A stretch of 64,000 bases of DNA. It comes from Anaerolineae bacterium (GTDB taxonomy: Bacteria > Chloroflexota > Anaerolineae > Anaerolineales > E44-bin32). Of this stretch, positions 1 through 12,357 are shown piece after piece. Each line of letters opens with the position of its first letter. Within the stretch, counting starts at the first letter, position 1. The stretch covers positions 96,875-160,874 of the forward strand of contig DUET01000074.1 of assembly GCA_011192015.1 (NCBI GenBank), read 5' to 3'. Below the pieces are notes generated by a model. The model saw only the letters and a program-made list of their open reading frames with translations, searched no databases and was not told where the DNA came from. A program made the translations under genes and the position numbers.

Positions 1-1179
1 CAACCCCAATCCGTATCTCTCGATGTGCATCAGCGCGGAGGCAACTCCCATGTTCGATTCGAGACGAAGCGGCAATCGCCCGATGAAATTGGCTTGATTA
101 TCTGCAAGCTCTTGCGCCGTGATTCCGTCCGAAAACACGTGCCTGAGTTCCTGCAGAATCAGATCGATGGCTCGTTCGAGGTTGGCGGGATTGACCCCGG
201 CCATGACCTGCCAGGGGCCCGGCCCCAATCCGCCCACCACACTACTGTAAGCGTAATAAGCCAGGCCGGCCTGCTCGCGGACCACTTCTCCAATCCGCCC
301 CATCATACCAAAGCGTCCTAAGGCACTGTTGCCCAAAGCCGCCGGCAGATAATCCTGATCCTTGCGACGTGGTCCCGGCACCCCGATGATAATGTCGGAT
401 TGTACTTTACCCGCAAGGAAAGCATCCCGTCGTACTCGTGCTTTCAGCGGTTTGGTCGGTGGAAGGTCCGCCCTTGGCTTCTGATGCGTGTTCTCCCATC
501 CGCCCAGATGTTTTGCCACCAAATCGGCTGCGTTCTGACGCTGGATGGCTCCAACGACGACGATGATCATGTTCTGGGGGCCATAAGTCCGCTCATGGAA
601 GTTTCGCAAATCACCGGATACCAGAGGAACAACGGTTTCACGAAATCCATCACTGGGAACTCGATAGGGATGGTCCTCATAGGCCAGATCATTGAACGCT
701 TGCTGTGCAACGGCACGCGTTTCCTCGTCTCTGATCGCCAGAGCGGTTAATTTCTGCCCCCTGAGCAACTCAACTTCTCCCTCCGGGAAGGTCGGTTCGA
801 AGAGAACATCCGAGATCAATTCAAGCATCGACTCTGTATCCTCGGCCAAACCCTTTGCGGTAAGAATCGTGCTGTGTGCTCCCACGCCTACACTGAGCAT
901 AGCGCCCTGCGCTTCCAGGATCTCATAGATCTCCTGGAATGTTCTGCGATGGGTGCCTCGGGTGAGGGCAGAAGCCGTCAGATCGGCCAGCCCACTCTTC
1001 TCCAGAGGGTCATCCAGCGAGCCCGTTGATAGATTGACCAACAGATTCACAGAAGAGGCTGCAAAACTCTCTCTGGCTAGAACGATTGCCTGGTTGGGAA
1101 GCTCCTGACGCAGGACGTCATCTGGTCCGGGCAGCGAACCTTGTCCGGCATCATTCGCCCTGGTGTTGCGATCATGCAT
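1..1179 (-). CDS. M16 family metallopeptidase-like protein, partial (truncated by window start); lacks HxxEH, likely non-catalytic partner
   Basis: Reverse-strand reading frame open to the window edge ([58 protein letters not shown]...); M16-like ...GLADLTASALTRGT... where active members have HxxEH; start overlaps the stop of the next M16 gene (ATGCATGA). Confidence 0.85.
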   Translation of the reverse strand, partial: MHDRNTRANDAGQGSLPGPDDVLRQELPNQAIVLARESFAASSVNLLVNLSTGSLDDPLEKSGLADLTASALTRGTHRRTFQEIYEILEAQGAMLSVGVGAHSTILTAKGLAEDTESMLELISDVLFEPTFPEGEVELLRGQKLTALAIRDEETRAVAQQAFNDLAYEDHPYRVPSDGFRETVVPLVSGDLRNFHERTYGPQNMIIVVVGAIQRQNAADLVAKHLGGWENTHQKPRADLPPTKPLKARVRRDAFLAGKVQSDIIIGVPGPRRKDQDYLPAALGNSALGRFGMMGRIGEVVREQAGLAYYAYSSVVGGLGPGPWQVMAGVNPANLERAIDLILQELRHVFSDGITAQELADNQANFIGRLPLRLESNMGVASALMHIERYGLGL

Positions 1180-2470
1180 GGATCCCCACTCCTGTGGGAA
1201 CGTAGACGCCCACAATGCGATTCTCAGGAATCAGATACTTGCATGCAGTTTCCAGCAGATCCTCGGGACGCATGGTTTGGATGCGATCCAGATACTCCTC
1301 CACCCACGTGTGTTCTGAGAACATTTCGCTGAAGCCCAACCAAAACGCCTGCCTGGTGATGGTTTCGTAGTCATAGGAAAACAAGGCGCGCGCCTGCTTG
1401 ATGGCCTTTTCGATCTCGATGCGCGTGACCGTTTTCTCGAGGATCTTGGTTATCTCAGTGTCAAAAGCCGCCAACACCTTCTCAACCTTCTGCTCGGGAG
1501 CAAGGGTGATGTGGAACCAATATAAGTAGGGATCGATTGTTGCCCACAAGCCGCCTCCCACACCGGCGGCCAATCCAGGCTCCACAAGAGCGCGGTAGAG
1601 CCGCGTGGTCTTGTTGGAGAGGGCGGATCCAAGAAGGCTCAAACTGGACGCTCCTGAGAGCATGCTGTCAAGAACCACTAGGGGAAGGAAATCCGGATCC
1701 GGGCCCGCCGGGGCGTGGTAGGCAACCTTGAGGAAACACGTTTTCCCCGGACCTTGCACTTCCACCCGCCGCTCCTCCGTCTGCTGGGGTTCCGAAGAAG
1801 GGGATTGGTCCCAATGCTCTCCGGAGGGGATCGGTTCGTATAATTCTTCAATTCTCCGAAGCATGGCTTGAGCGTCGATGTCCCCTGCCATGGCCAAGAC
1901 GGCATTGCTGGGATTGTAGCCCCGCTGATAGTGGGCATAGAGATCATCACGGCTCATGGATTGCAGATCGGCAAGATCTCCAATCACCTCATGGCGATAG
2001 GAGTGAACGTTGAACGCGGCACGCTGCATCTGTTCTTCGATCCGAAAGGTGGGTTGGTTTTCCCGCCCCTGCCGTTCGGAAATGATCACCGTACGCTCGC
2101 TCTCGACCTCCTCAGGATCGTAGAGACTGTTGACCATTCGATCGGCTTCGAGACGCAGGACCAGATCGATGTGATCCGCTGGCATGGTCGCCAGATAGGT
2201 TGTGAAATCGAGCCAAGTCATGGCGTTCCATGTCCCCCCATGCAACGACATTGCTCGATCGAGCACGCCGGCAGGAAAAGTCGGAGTGCCTTTAAACTGC
2301 ATGTGTTCGACCCAATGAGAAATGCCCGTCAACCCAGGCTGTTCATTGCGCGAGCCCACGCGATACCAGATCCAGCAGCTGGCAGCGGGCGCGGTGTGAT
2401 TTTCCAGAAGGCGGATCTTCAGTCCATTCTGCAGTTGTGCTCGAAGGATGGGTTTGGTCCCGACACTCAT
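1172..2470 (-). CDS. M16 family zinc metallopeptidase (catalytic)
   Basis: 432 aa [14 protein letters not shown] matches the inverted zinc motif HxxEH; downstream ...[20 protein letters not shown]. Confidence 0.92.
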   Translation of the reverse strand: MSVGTKPILRAQLQNGLKIRLLENHTAPAASCWIWYRVGSRNEQPGLTGISHWVEHMQFKGTPTFPAGVLDRAMSLHGGTWNAMTWLDFTTYLATMPADHIDLVLRLEADRMVNSLYDPEEVESERTVIISERQGRENQPTFRIEEQMQRAAFNVHSYRHEVIGDLADLQSMSRDDLYAHYQRGYNPSNAVLAMAGDIDAQAMLRRIEELYEPIPSGEHWDQSPSSEPQQTEERRVEVQGPGKTCFLKVAYHAPAGPDPDFLPLVVLDSMLSGASSLSLLGSALSNKTTRLYRALVEPGLAAGVGGGLWATIDPYLYWFHITLAPEQKVEKVLAAFDTEITKILEKTVTRIEIEKAIKQARALFSYDYETITRQAFWLGFSEMFSEHTWVEEYLDRIQTMRPEDLLETACKYLIPENRIVGVYVPTGVGIHA

Positions 2471-3819
2471 GCCGGCGCCACCTGGGATTCCTGTAATTCA
2501 TCCAGGGGTTCCCCATCCGGGCCGTAACCTCGGCCCATACCTCGATAGTGGAAACCCAATTGCGCCATCTCGATGGGATCATAAATATTACGACCATCGA
2601 TGATGTTTGGATTGCGCATGGAAGCATGGATTCGTTTGAGATTCAATTGTTTGAACTCATTCCACTCCGTACAAACGATCAAGGCATCGCAACCTTCCGC
2701 AAGTGTATAGGGGTCGGGAGCCATTTCCACGTCCGGCATGAGTGTTGCGGCTCGAGGCATGCCCACAGGATCGTACGCTCGAACATGCGCTCCAGCCTTG
2801 CGTAGATTCTGCGCAACCTCCAGAGACGGTGCCTCGCGCATGTCGTCCGTGTTGGGTTTGAACGTCAGCCCCAAGAGACCGATGTTCTTGCCCTTGATGT
2901 CTCCTGCCAGTTCTCCAAGCTTCTCGATCAACTGGCGGCGCCTGTCCGTATTGATCTCCATCACTGCCAGCAGCAATTGGGGATGGCGCCCCTTTTCCTC
3001 AGCCATGTAGGTCAATGCCATAACGTCCTTGGGAAAGCAAGAGCCTCCGTATCCTAAACCTGCCTCGAGGAACTGGTTGCCGATGCGCGGGTCGTATCCC
3101 ATCCCAGCAGCGACGTCCTTGATATCCGCACCCAACGCTTCACAGATGTTGGCGATTTCGTTGATGAAGGAAATCTTGGTTGCCAGAAATGCGTTCGAGG
3201 CGTACTTGATCATCTCGGCGGTGCGCAAATCGGTGATCATGATGCGCGAGCGTAAGGGCAGATGGAGTTGAGCAACCTTCTCGGCAGCGTCCATGTCCAA
3301 CGAACCCAGCACCGTTCGTGCCGGGCTCATGAAATCATGGATCGCCATTCCCTCACGCAGGAATTCCGGGCACGAGACCACAGAGAAGGGGATGGCCTTG
3401 GGTTGATGGTCGCGGATAATATCTGCCACCCAGTCTCCTGTTCCCACTGGCACGGTGGATTTGTTGATCACAATCAGGGGTTCCTTCATGGTCTCGGCGA
3501 TGGACACGGTTGCAGCGTGCACATGTTTCATATCCGCTTCGCCGTCCACGCCCGAAGGAGTACCCACAGCGATGAAGGAAAATTCTGCGTCTGTGAGGGC
3601 ATCTTCATAGGATGTAGTGAAACGCAATCTACCAGCATCCATATTGCGCGTGATCAGTTCCTCCAATCCGGGTTCATAGATGGGCATTTTGCCTTCTTTC
3701 AAAATGGCAATCCGCTTACGATCAATGTCCAGAACAACCACATCATTGCCCAGATCCGCAAAGCATGCGCCCGTGACAAGTCCCACGTAGCCAGCACCGA
3801 CGACCGCAATTTTCTTCAC
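2467..3819 (-). CDS. UDP-glucose 6-dehydrogenase family protein
   Basis: [33 protein letters not shown] Rossmann start; catalytic [31 protein letters not shown]. Confidence 0.95.
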   Translation of the reverse strand: MKKIAVVGAGYVGLVTGACFADLGNDVVVLDIDRKRIAILKEGKMPIYEPGLEELITRNMDAGRLRFTTSYEDALTDAEFSFIAVGTPSGVDGEADMKHVHAATVSIAETMKEPLIVINKSTVPVGTGDWVADIIRDHQPKAIPFSVVSCPEFLREGMAIHDFMSPARTVLGSLDMDAAEKVAQLHLPLRSRIMITDLRTAEMIKYASNAFLATKISFINEIANICEALGADIKDVAAGMGYDPRIGNQFLEAGLGYGGSCFPKDVMALTYMAEEKGRHPQLLLAVMEINTDRRRQLIEKLGELAGDIKGKNIGLLGLTFKPNTDDMREAPSLEVAQNLRKAGAHVRAYDPVGMPRAATLMPDVEMAPDPYTLAEGCDALIVCTEWNEFKQLNLKRIHASMRNPNIIDGRNIYDPIEMAQLGFHYRGMGRGYGPDGEPLDELQESQVAPA

Positions 3820-4027
3820 GATCCCTCCAGGATTATCAGATTAGGCTTTCGATTTCCGCACAATGATACCATTTCAATCCCCCGATCGTTGTAGGTCGTT
3901 TGTCAATGCTCATCCTTCTTCAGAAAAAGGGTGTGCTTGCTTCATGAAATCTGTTGACATACACTATGTTGCGAGAACTGGATGACTCCGACCCTGAAAG
4001 GTTAGAAAACCCCACAAGGAGACGAAC

Positions 4028-4459
4028 TTGCAGATCACCCGACAGGCCGACTATGCCGTGCGAGCGGTTTTGTATCTCTCCAAGCTCACCAATGGCGGGC
4101 AAGCTACCACAAGTCAAATCGCACGCGATCGAGAGATCCCTCCTTCGTTTCTGGCTAAAATTGTGTCTCAATTATCCATCGCCGGGGTAGTGAATACATC
4201 ACGTGGAGCCCGAGGTGGCGTATCCCTTACACGACCGCCCAACAATATCACCCTGTTGGAAGTTGTCGAAGCGATCGATGGCCCAATTTGCCTGAACGAA
4301 TGTGTCAACGATCCCTCTGTCTGTAATTTCTCCGGTACCTGCATCGTTCATGAATTTTGGACGAGTGCACAAGCCGACCTCGTCGATCGATTGGCAACCA
4401 CAGATTTCCACATGCTGTGCTCCAATGGTCGGACTCAGGAAGCAGATATCGCTCTTTAG
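4028..4459 (+). CDS. Rrf2 family transcriptional regulator, probable Fe-S cluster ligand cysteines
   Basis: TTG start; MQITRQADYAVRAVLYLSKL...IPPSFLAKIVSQLSIAGVVNTSRGARGGVSL; C-X6-C-X5-C (CVNDPSVCNFSGTC). Confidence 0.9.
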   Translation: MQITRQADYAVRAVLYLSKLTNGGQATTSQIARDREIPPSFLAKIVSQLSIAGVVNTSRGARGGVSLTRPPNNITLLEVVEAIDGPICLNECVNDPSVCNFSGTCIVHEFWTSAQADLVDRLATTDFHMLCSNGRTQEADIAL

Positions 4460-4706
4460 CCGGAATGAATTTCGAGGTTCTTCTCTCAAACCAAACCGGC
4501 GCGATCTTGAGTTAAAATCCGATACTCCATCGCCATAGAAACGAGCAGCCTTGCGCCGCAATGGAAATGCCCTGGCGTTAGGGTTGAGACTCGAAGGCGA
4601 TGGGTTTTCACTGTGTACACATGAGAGGTACGAGGTATCAGACACAGCAGGAACGCCCCTTGTGATGCCGGGAAGACACGCCAAACCCAAGATTCAGGAG
4701 CAGGGC

Positions 4707-4735
4707 TTGGATGAGGGCATTTGGGGGCCTATAAT
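4707..4735 (+). promoter_or_regulatory. Sigma-70-type promoter for the nitroreductase gene
   Basis: -35 TTGGAT (4707-4712), 17-nt spacer, perfect -10 TATAAT (4730-4735), 24 nt before the ATG at 4760. Confidence 0.7.
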
Positions 4736-4759
4736 GGCATCGATCGACAGGAGTAGAAA

Positions 4760-5272
4760 ATGGAAGTAGCTGAGGCCATTCGTTTGAAACGTGCTGTTCG
4801 AAAATATCGGGATGAATCCATCCCTGATGACGCTCTTGACCACATCCTCAATGCAGGACGCAGAGCCCAATCTTCCAAGAACACACAACCCTGGCATTTC
4901 ATCGCCATCCGCGATCGTGAAACGCTCAAGGATCTCGCTCAGCTCGGTAATTATGCCGATCATCTTGCAACGGCCGCCTTGGGTATCGCCATCCTCACAC
5001 CGGATCCCACACAGCGCTGGTCGATCATGTTCGACGCCGGACAGGCAGCCGCCTACATGCAGCTGGCGGCCTGGGAGCTGGGTATTGGATCCTGCATCGC
5101 CACGATCCACAATTTCGAACCATCACGAGTTTTGTTGGGATTTCCCAAGGATCTGCATCTACATGTTGCCCTTTCCTTTGGATATGCCCAGGATCCCACG
5201 CAGATGCATGCAAGACCACGAAAAGCAGGCCGGCGCGGTGTCGAGGATGTGGTTCATTTCGAACGCTGGTAA
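4760..5272 (+). CDS. Nitroreductase family protein
   Basis: MEVAEAIRLKRAVRKYRDESIPDDALDHILNAGRRAQSSKNTQPWHFIAIRD, typical FMN-binding nitroreductase N-terminus. Confidence 0.92.
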   Translation: MEVAEAIRLKRAVRKYRDESIPDDALDHILNAGRRAQSSKNTQPWHFIAIRDRETLKDLAQLGNYADHLATAALGIAILTPDPTQRWSIMFDAGQAAAYMQLAAWELGIGSCIATIHNFEPSRVLLGFPKDLHLHVALSFGYAQDPTQMHARPRKAGRRGVEDVVHFERW

Positions 5273-5351
5273 TCTACCTCATCGATGAGATCGTTGCGAT
5301 CCTCAGCGAGTTGATGAAGCGAAATGCCGCGCGATTGATCGCGCTCCGACA

Positions 5352-7016
5352 ATGGAGGTCTACATGCCAAGTTCAGAACCCATCCGCGCACCTCGCGGAA
5401 CGAAACTGCACTGTAAATCCTGGCTCACGGAAGCCCCCTTCAGGATGCTCCAGAACAATCTCGATCCCGAAGTCGCCGAACGTCCCGAAGACCTTGTGGT
5501 CTATGGCGGTCGTGGTCAAGCCGCGCGTGATTGGCCCAGCTTCCACGCCATCCTCGAGAGTTTGAAGCAGCTCGAAGATGACGAGACGTTGCTCATACAG
5601 TCCGGCAAGCCCGTGGGCATATTTCGAACCCATCAGGATGCGCCGCGTGTGCTGCTTGCCAATTCCAACCTCGTTCCCTATTGGGCCACCCAGGAGCATT
5701 TCGACGAATTGGCTGCCAGGGGTTTGATCATGTACGGTCAGATGACCGCCGGCTCCTGGATCTACATCGGTACCCAGGGCATCCTGCAAGGAACCTATGA
5801 AACACTGGGTTCGCTGGCCCATCAGCGCGGCTGGCCATCGTTGAAGGGGAAGCTGGTGCTCACGGCGGGATTGGGAGGCATGGGAGGCGCTCAGCCGCTC
5901 GCCATCACGATGAACGAGGGTGTAGGGTTGATCGTCGAGGTCGATCCCGCACGCGCCCAGCGCCGTTTGGATCACGGATATGTCGATACCGTCGTCGATG
6001 AGCTCGAAGAAGCCATGACCATGGCTCAGGAAGCGTTGGATGAAGAACGCCCCCTCTCCGTTGGTCTCATTGGCAACGCTGCGGATATCTTTCCAGAGTT
6101 GGCATTGCGCGGAGTGACGCCGGATGTGGTCACGGATCAAACCCCCGCGCATGAGCTGCTGTCCTACATTCCCCATGGGCTCGGCATCGAGGAGGCAAAC
6201 AACCTGCGGCAGACGAATCCTGATGAATATCGGACACGGGCTTCGCAATCCATATCCCGACACGTGGAAGCCATGCTTGCCTTCCTACAAAATGGTGCCG
6301 AGGTCTTCGATTACGGCAACAATCTACGCCAGCGCGCATTCGAAGCCGGTGTCAAGGACGCCTTCAACTACCCCGGCTTCGTTCCCGCCTACATCCGCCC
6401 GCTATTTTGTGAAGGCAAAGGTCCCTTCCGCTGGGTCGCGCTCTCTGGAGAGGAAGAAGACATCTATCGGACGGATGAGGCGGTCATGGAGCTCTTCCCA
6501 GAGGACGAGCACTTACGCCGTTGGCTCACACTTGCCCGCGAGAAGGTCCAATTCCAGGGGCTTCCGTCTCGCATCTGCTGGCTGGGGTATGGGGAGCGCG
6601 CCAAAGCCGGATTGCGCTTCAACGAACTCGTGGCCTCGGGCGAAATCAAGGCGCCGATCGTCATCGGCCGCGATCATCTGGACTCGGGCTCCGTGGCATC
6701 TCCCAATCGCGAGACCGAAAGCATGCGCGACGGTTCGGACGCCATCAGTGACTGGCCCTTGCTGAATGCCATGCTCAACGCTGTCGGAGGCGCCACGTGG
6801 GTTTCCTTCCACCACGGCGGCGGTGTGGGCATCGGCTTCAGCCAGCATGCAGGACAGGTCATCGTTGCCGACGGAACGTCAGAAGCTGCGCGCAGGTTGG
6901 AGCGTGTGCTGACAACAGATCCCGGCCTGGGAATCGCACGCCATGCCGACGCAGGCTATGAGCAGGCCATCGATGCCGCCAAGCGACACGGTATCAAGAT
7001 TCCCATGTTGAAGTGA
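5352..7016 (+). CDS. hutU: Urocanate hydratase
   Basis: 554 aa; [95 protein letters not shown]. Confidence 0.97.
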   Translation: MEVYMPSSEPIRAPRGTKLHCKSWLTEAPFRMLQNNLDPEVAERPEDLVVYGGRGQAARDWPSFHAILESLKQLEDDETLLIQSGKPVGIFRTHQDAPRVLLANSNLVPYWATQEHFDELAARGLIMYGQMTAGSWIYIGTQGILQGTYETLGSLAHQRGWPSLKGKLVLTAGLGGMGGAQPLAITMNEGVGLIVEVDPARAQRRLDHGYVDTVVDELEEAMTMAQEALDEERPLSVGLIGNAADIFPELALRGVTPDVVTDQTPAHELLSYIPHGLGIEEANNLRQTNPDEYRTRASQSISRHVEAMLAFLQNGAEVFDYGNNLRQRAFEAGVKDAFNYPGFVPAYIRPLFCEGKGPFRWVALSGEEEDIYRTDEAVMELFPEDEHLRRWLTLAREKVQFQGLPSRICWLGYGERAKAGLRFNELVASGEIKAPIVIGRDHLDSGSVASPNRETESMRDGSDAISDWPLLNAMLNAVGGATWVSFHHGGGVGIGFSQHAGQVIVADGTSEAARRLERVLTTDPGLGIARHADAGYEQAIDAAKRHGIKIPMLK

Positions 7017-7098
7017 AGGTGCTGCGCAATTCCGAGCCTCCCCCCATCCCGAACGATCATCGAGCGCAGCATCGCGCTCGGATTCATCGCGCCGGATC

Positions 7099-8271
7099 GT
7101 GCGCCCGATGAAGGAATCTCATCCCACTGGCTTGCGCAGTCATCTGGCTGCTTTCTTCTCCCTGCGCCTGATCCTCAACACCGGATTCCGCATGCTCTAC
7201 CCCTTCCTGCCGGCCTTTGCGCGTGGAGCGGGGGTGAGTGTGAACACCATCGCGGCTGCCATCACAGCCCGTTCCAGCCTGGGGGTCGCCGCGCCCTTGC
7301 TCGGACCGGCAGTGGATCGATGGGGTCGCAAGTTCGGCATGCTGTTCGGATTGATCCTCTTCAGCGCCGCCATGGGGGTGATGGTCATCTGGCAGAGCTA
7401 TACCGCCCTGCTCGCATCCCTGCTTCTCGTCGGATTGAGCAAAGTTATCTTCGACCCTGCGATGCAATCCTTCCTCGGCGATCATGTGGACTACACCCGG
7501 CGTGGTCTTGCGATCGCTTTGACCGAATTCGGTTGGTCGGGCTCCTTCCTGCTCGGAATGCCGCTCATCGGTTGGCTGATGGCGCGATGGGGTTGGCGAG
7601 CACCCTTCCCCTTCCTGGGTGTGTTGGGACTGCTGGGCATGTTCGCGCTCTGGATCCTGCTGCCTGCAGAGAGGGTCTCTCCCTCCGACCATCTGCGCTT
7701 CTCACAGCCCTGGCGCATCGTCTTGGCCAATCCCACGGTCCTGGCAGCGCTGTCAGTGAGCTTGATCGTGAGTACCGCCTACGACAACGTGGCCATCGTC
7801 TACGGTCTTTGGATGGAACAATCCTTTGGCCTTCATTTGGTGGCATTGGGAGCCACATCAGCGCTCATCGGCGTGGGCGAATTCTCTGGTGAGGGTTTGG
7901 TCGCTGGCCTATCGGATCGTCTGGGAAAACGTAGGACTGTCGCATGGGGAATCGCCCTCGCCGCGGGCGCGTGCGTGGTTCTGCCCTTGATGGGCAGCAC
8001 GCTTCCAGGTGCTCTGATTGCTCTCTTCTTGATCTACGTCGCGTTCGAGGTTGCGGTGGTCAGCGCGATTCCCATGATGACCGAGCTTGCGCCTGCGGCG
8101 CGTGCCACGGTGATGGCAGGCAATGTAGCGGCACTCTCCCTCGGTCGTGCGTTGGGAGCTTCCCTCGGTACTGCGCTGTTTTCCAGAGGTATTTGGCTCA
8201 ATTGCATCACGTCGGCAGGATTGGCCCTGCTGGCCATGGCTATCCTGCTGCTATTCGTGCGTGTAGAATAG
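7099..8271 (+). CDS. MFS transporter
   Basis: About 12 hydrophobic segments; GPAVDRWGRKFGMLFG loop motif of the major facilitator superfamily; lies between hutU and hutI on the same strand. Confidence 0.88.
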   Translation: MRPMKESHPTGLRSHLAAFFSLRLILNTGFRMLYPFLPAFARGAGVSVNTIAAAITARSSLGVAAPLLGPAVDRWGRKFGMLFGLILFSAAMGVMVIWQSYTALLASLLLVGLSKVIFDPAMQSFLGDHVDYTRRGLAIALTEFGWSGSFLLGMPLIGWLMARWGWRAPFPFLGVLGLLGMFALWILLPAERVSPSDHLRFSQPWRIVLANPTVLAALSVSLIVSTAYDNVAIVYGLWMEQSFGLHLVALGATSALIGVGEFSGEGLVAGLSDRLGKRRTVAWGIALAAGACVVLPLMGSTLPGALIALFLIYVAFEVAVVSAIPMMTELAPAARATVMAGNVAALSLGRALGASLGTALFSRGIWLNCITSAGLALLAMAILLLFVRVE

Positions 8272-8293
8272 ATTCCTGTTTGACCTTAGGTGA

Positions 8294-9604
8294 ATGCACA
8301 TGCTTGATGCAGACTTGCTGGTCCACAACGCATCGCAGCTCCTGACACTCGCTGGTGGCCCTCAAAGGGGAAGCCAATTCGGCACACTGGGTATCATCGA
8401 GGATGGAGCTGTCGCCATCAGCGGAAGCGAGATCCTCGAGGTGGGAACCAGCCTCGATCTGACGGAGCGAGTTCGAGCCCGCCATCAGGTCGACGCATCC
8501 AATCGGGTTGTGCTTCCGGGCTTCGTCGATCCTCACACGCACTTGGTTTGGGCAGGGGATCGGGCGCGTGAGTTTGAGATGCGGCTTTCGGGTATGACCT
8601 ACATGCAGATCATGGCCGCCGGCGGGGGAATCCGTTCTACAGTGGCGAAAACGCGCCAGGCGGATCTCGAGACGCTAAAATCATCCGCCCGAACGCGCAT
8701 GCGCACTATGCTGCTCCATGGGACCACGACGGCGGAATCGAAGACGGGGTACGGATTGGAAACGGAAACCGAGCTCCGCATGCTGGAGGCGATCGTACAA
8801 CTCGATGACGAAGGACCGATCGAATTAGCGGCCACGTTTCTCGGTGCCCACGCCATTCCTCCGGAATACGACAAGCGCGCAGATGCCTATGTCGATCTTG
8901 TGTGTGATGAGATGCTGCCCGCAATCAAGCAGGCGTGGCAGTCCATTGGGGGAGGGCGAGAGCTCCCCTTCGTGGACGTATTTTGTGAGAAGGGCGCTTT
9001 TAATCTGGAACAGAGCCGCTGCATCCTCGAACGCGCGCAGAGCTTGGGTTTCCCCCTCAAAATACATGCGGATGAATTTCTCGATTTAGGCGGAACCGGA
9101 TTGGCAGTTCAAATGGGAGCCGCATCAGCCGATCATCTGGTGCACACGCCCGAGCAGGACATCATCGCCCTGGGCCAGAGCGACACCGTAGCGGTGGCCC
9201 TGCCCTGCACCCCGTTCGGTCTGGCCGAAACGGAGTACTCACCGGCTTCCGCCATCCTGGATGCCGGAGGCATCCTGGCACTGGCCACGGATCTCAATCC
9301 CGGAACGGCTTGGTGTGAGAGCATGCAATTTGCCATCGCACTCGCTTGCCGATTCATGCATCTGACCCCCTCTCAGGCCATCGCCGCTGCCACGATCAAC
9401 GCCGCAGCGGCTCTGCAACGAGCGGATCGGATTGGCAGCCTGGAAGCAGGCAAGCAGGCGGATTTGATCCTGCTCAATGTCGATGACTACCGTCACTTGG
9501 GATACCGCTTTGGCACGAATCTTGTAAGTTCTGTAATCAAGCGAGGGAAGATCCTCATCGAAGGAGGACAGGAGAGATGGACATCCCCACCACTCTCGAG
9601 CTAA
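8294..9604 (+). CDS. hutI: Imidazolonepropionase
   Basis: LPGFVDPHTHLVWAGDRAREFEMRLSGMTYMQIMAAGGGIRSTV; KIHADEFLDLGG; ALATDLNPGT. Confidence 0.96.
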   Translation: MHMLDADLLVHNASQLLTLAGGPQRGSQFGTLGIIEDGAVAISGSEILEVGTSLDLTERVRARHQVDASNRVVLPGFVDPHTHLVWAGDRAREFEMRLSGMTYMQIMAAGGGIRSTVAKTRQADLETLKSSARTRMRTMLLHGTTTAESKTGYGLETETELRMLEAIVQLDDEGPIELAATFLGAHAIPPEYDKRADAYVDLVCDEMLPAIKQAWQSIGGGRELPFVDVFCEKGAFNLEQSRCILERAQSLGFPLKIHADEFLDLGGTGLAVQMGAASADHLVHTPEQDIIALGQSDTVAVALPCTPFGLAETEYSPASAILDAGGILALATDLNPGTAWCESMQFAIALACRFMHLTPSQAIAAATINAAAALQRADRIGSLEAGKQADLILLNVDDYRHLGYRFGTNLVSSVIKRGKILIEGGQERWTSPPLSS

Positions 9605-9747
9605 TCGGAAAAGGGATCGCCGCCATCATCATGCTGATCTTGGCTTTCTACGTCCTAAAGGTCGTGCTGAAGTCCACGCTTCGCTTGTTGAGATTCGGCT
9701 GTCTGATCGCTATCGCAGGCTTTGCCCTTATCTGGTGGTTGGGGTAG
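9577..9747 (+). CDS. Small (56 aa) membrane protein overlapping the hutI 3' end; absent from the supplied ORF track
   Basis: Hand-translated MDIPTTLELIGKGIAAIIMLILAFYVLKVVLKSTLRLLRFGCLIAIAGFALIWWLG*; purine-rich AAGGAGGACAGGAGAG just upstream; two hydrophobic segments. Confidence 0.6.
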   Translation: MDIPTTLELIGKGIAAIIMLILAFYVLKVVLKSTLRLLRFGCLIAIAGFALIWWLG

Positions 9748-9795
9748 ATATCGACAGCCGCGATTCCTCTCCATCCGAACGCTCTTCGAATGCAA

Positions 9796-9827
9796 ACGGA
9801 CAGATGGAAGCATCCACATCTGTCCGT
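9796..9827. terminator. Bidirectional hairpin between convergent genes
   Basis: Perfect 11-bp stem ACGGACAGATG/CATCTGTCCGT with 10-nt loop between the 56-aa ORF (+) and the PspC-like gene (-); no strong U-tract. Confidence 0.6.
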
Positions 9828-9876
9828 AGCTATGAGGATACTTAGTTAGATCAGGTCCAAATCTACTGCTTTCGAT

Positions 9877-10095
9877 CTAGGCTCTGGGAATCACGATCCA
9901 CAGAATGATGTACGGCAGCAGGCCTGGGATTCCACCGGGGAGGAAAGCGATCAGGAACGCTAGTCTGAACCACCATGGATTGATGCCGTAGAATTCACCC
10001 AGCCCGCTGCAAACACCGGCCACGATCCCACCCCCACGTGTTCTTCTCAGGACCTTTTCAGACATTTCTCTCACCTCTTCTCTCCATGTACGCAC
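9877..10095 (-). CDS. PspC domain protein (probable start at the internal Met, MSEKVLRRT, ~10065)
   Basis: KVLRRTRGGGIVAGVCSGLGEFYGINPWWFRLAFLIAFLPGGIPGLLPYIILWIVIP is the PspC domain signature. Confidence 0.92.
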   Translation of the reverse strand: MRTWREEVREMSEKVLRRTRGGGIVAGVCSGLGEFYGINPWWFRLAFLIAFLPGGIPGLLPYIILWIVIPRA

Positions 10096-10164
10096 GTTTC
10101 ACACAACATTCAACCAGCATTGGGATTTTTAGCTTGACTTCTGACTGACAACATGCAGAGAAGA

Positions 10165-10191
10165 CGAGGCTCCTCGCAGGGAGGAGCCTCG
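10165..10191 (-). terminator. Rho-independent terminator downstream of groEL
   Basis: Perfect 11-bp stem CGAGGCTCCTC/GAGGAGCCTCG with 5-nt loop, followed on the minus strand by TCTTCTCT. Confidence 0.8.
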
Positions 10192-10249
10192 TTTGCGGCT
10201 CCGCATGTTCAGGCAGAGCATATTACTTGGTATCGCTTGTCGCTGCGGT

Positions 10250-11905
<1,656 letters not shown>

Positions 11906-11945
11906 TTATAAGGCGTATGGTCAACGAATGGTGATAGAACCGCGC

Positions 11946-12239
11946 TTATTCGATCAGCGCGAGAATGTCACTCTCTCTCAGAATCAACAGCTTGTCGCCG
12001 TTGATCTTGATCTCCGTGCCTCCGTACTTGGCGAAAAGGACTTTATCGCCTTCGGAGACGTCCATGGGAACTCGATTGCCGCTATCGTCGCGACTGCCCG
12101 GCCCAACGGCCAAGACTTCGCCCTTCTGGGGCTTTTCCTTTGCCGTTTCAGGAAGCACGATGCCTCCGGCGGTGACTTCCTCCTCTTCGAGCGGCTTCAC
12201 CAGCAGGCGATCGCCCAGCGGTTTTACCTTGAGTGACAT
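11946..12239 (-). CDS. groES: 10 kDa co-chaperonin GroES
   Basis: [45 protein letters not shown]...[31 protein letters not shown]. Confidence 0.98.
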   Translation of the reverse strand: MSLKVKPLGDRLLVKPLEEEEVTAGGIVLPETAKEKPQKGEVLAVGPGSRDDSGNRVPMDVSEGDKVLFAKYGGTEIKINGDKLLILRESDILALIE

Positions 12240-12290
12240 GCGAACCCTCCTCCATTGATTTTGAGCTGATTGGGTGACACAGATTGCAAG

Positions 12291-12317
12291 TTAGCACTCA
12301 AGACGGGCGAGTGCCAA
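12291..12317 (-). promoter_or_regulatory. CIRCE operator (HrcA-binding site) upstream of groES-groEL
   Basis: TTAGCACTC-N9-GAGTGCCAA versus consensus TTAGCACTC-N9-GAGTGCTAA: one mismatch, exact 9-nt spacing. Confidence 0.93.
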
Positions 12318-12328
12318 CTTGCGAAAAT

Positions 12329-12357
12329 AGTTTACTCAAATCAATACGGGGTGTCAA
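12329..12357 (-). promoter_or_regulatory. Sigma-70-type promoter of groES-groEL
   Basis: Minus strand: -35 TTGACA (12352-12357), 17-nt spacer, -10 TAAACT (12329-12334), just upstream of CIRCE. Confidence 0.8.

Noticed and set aside
3953-3980. TTGACA near the Rrf2 gene as a promoter
   Set aside because: A good -35 is present, but no acceptable -10 at 16-18 nt spacing, so it is not listed as a promoter.
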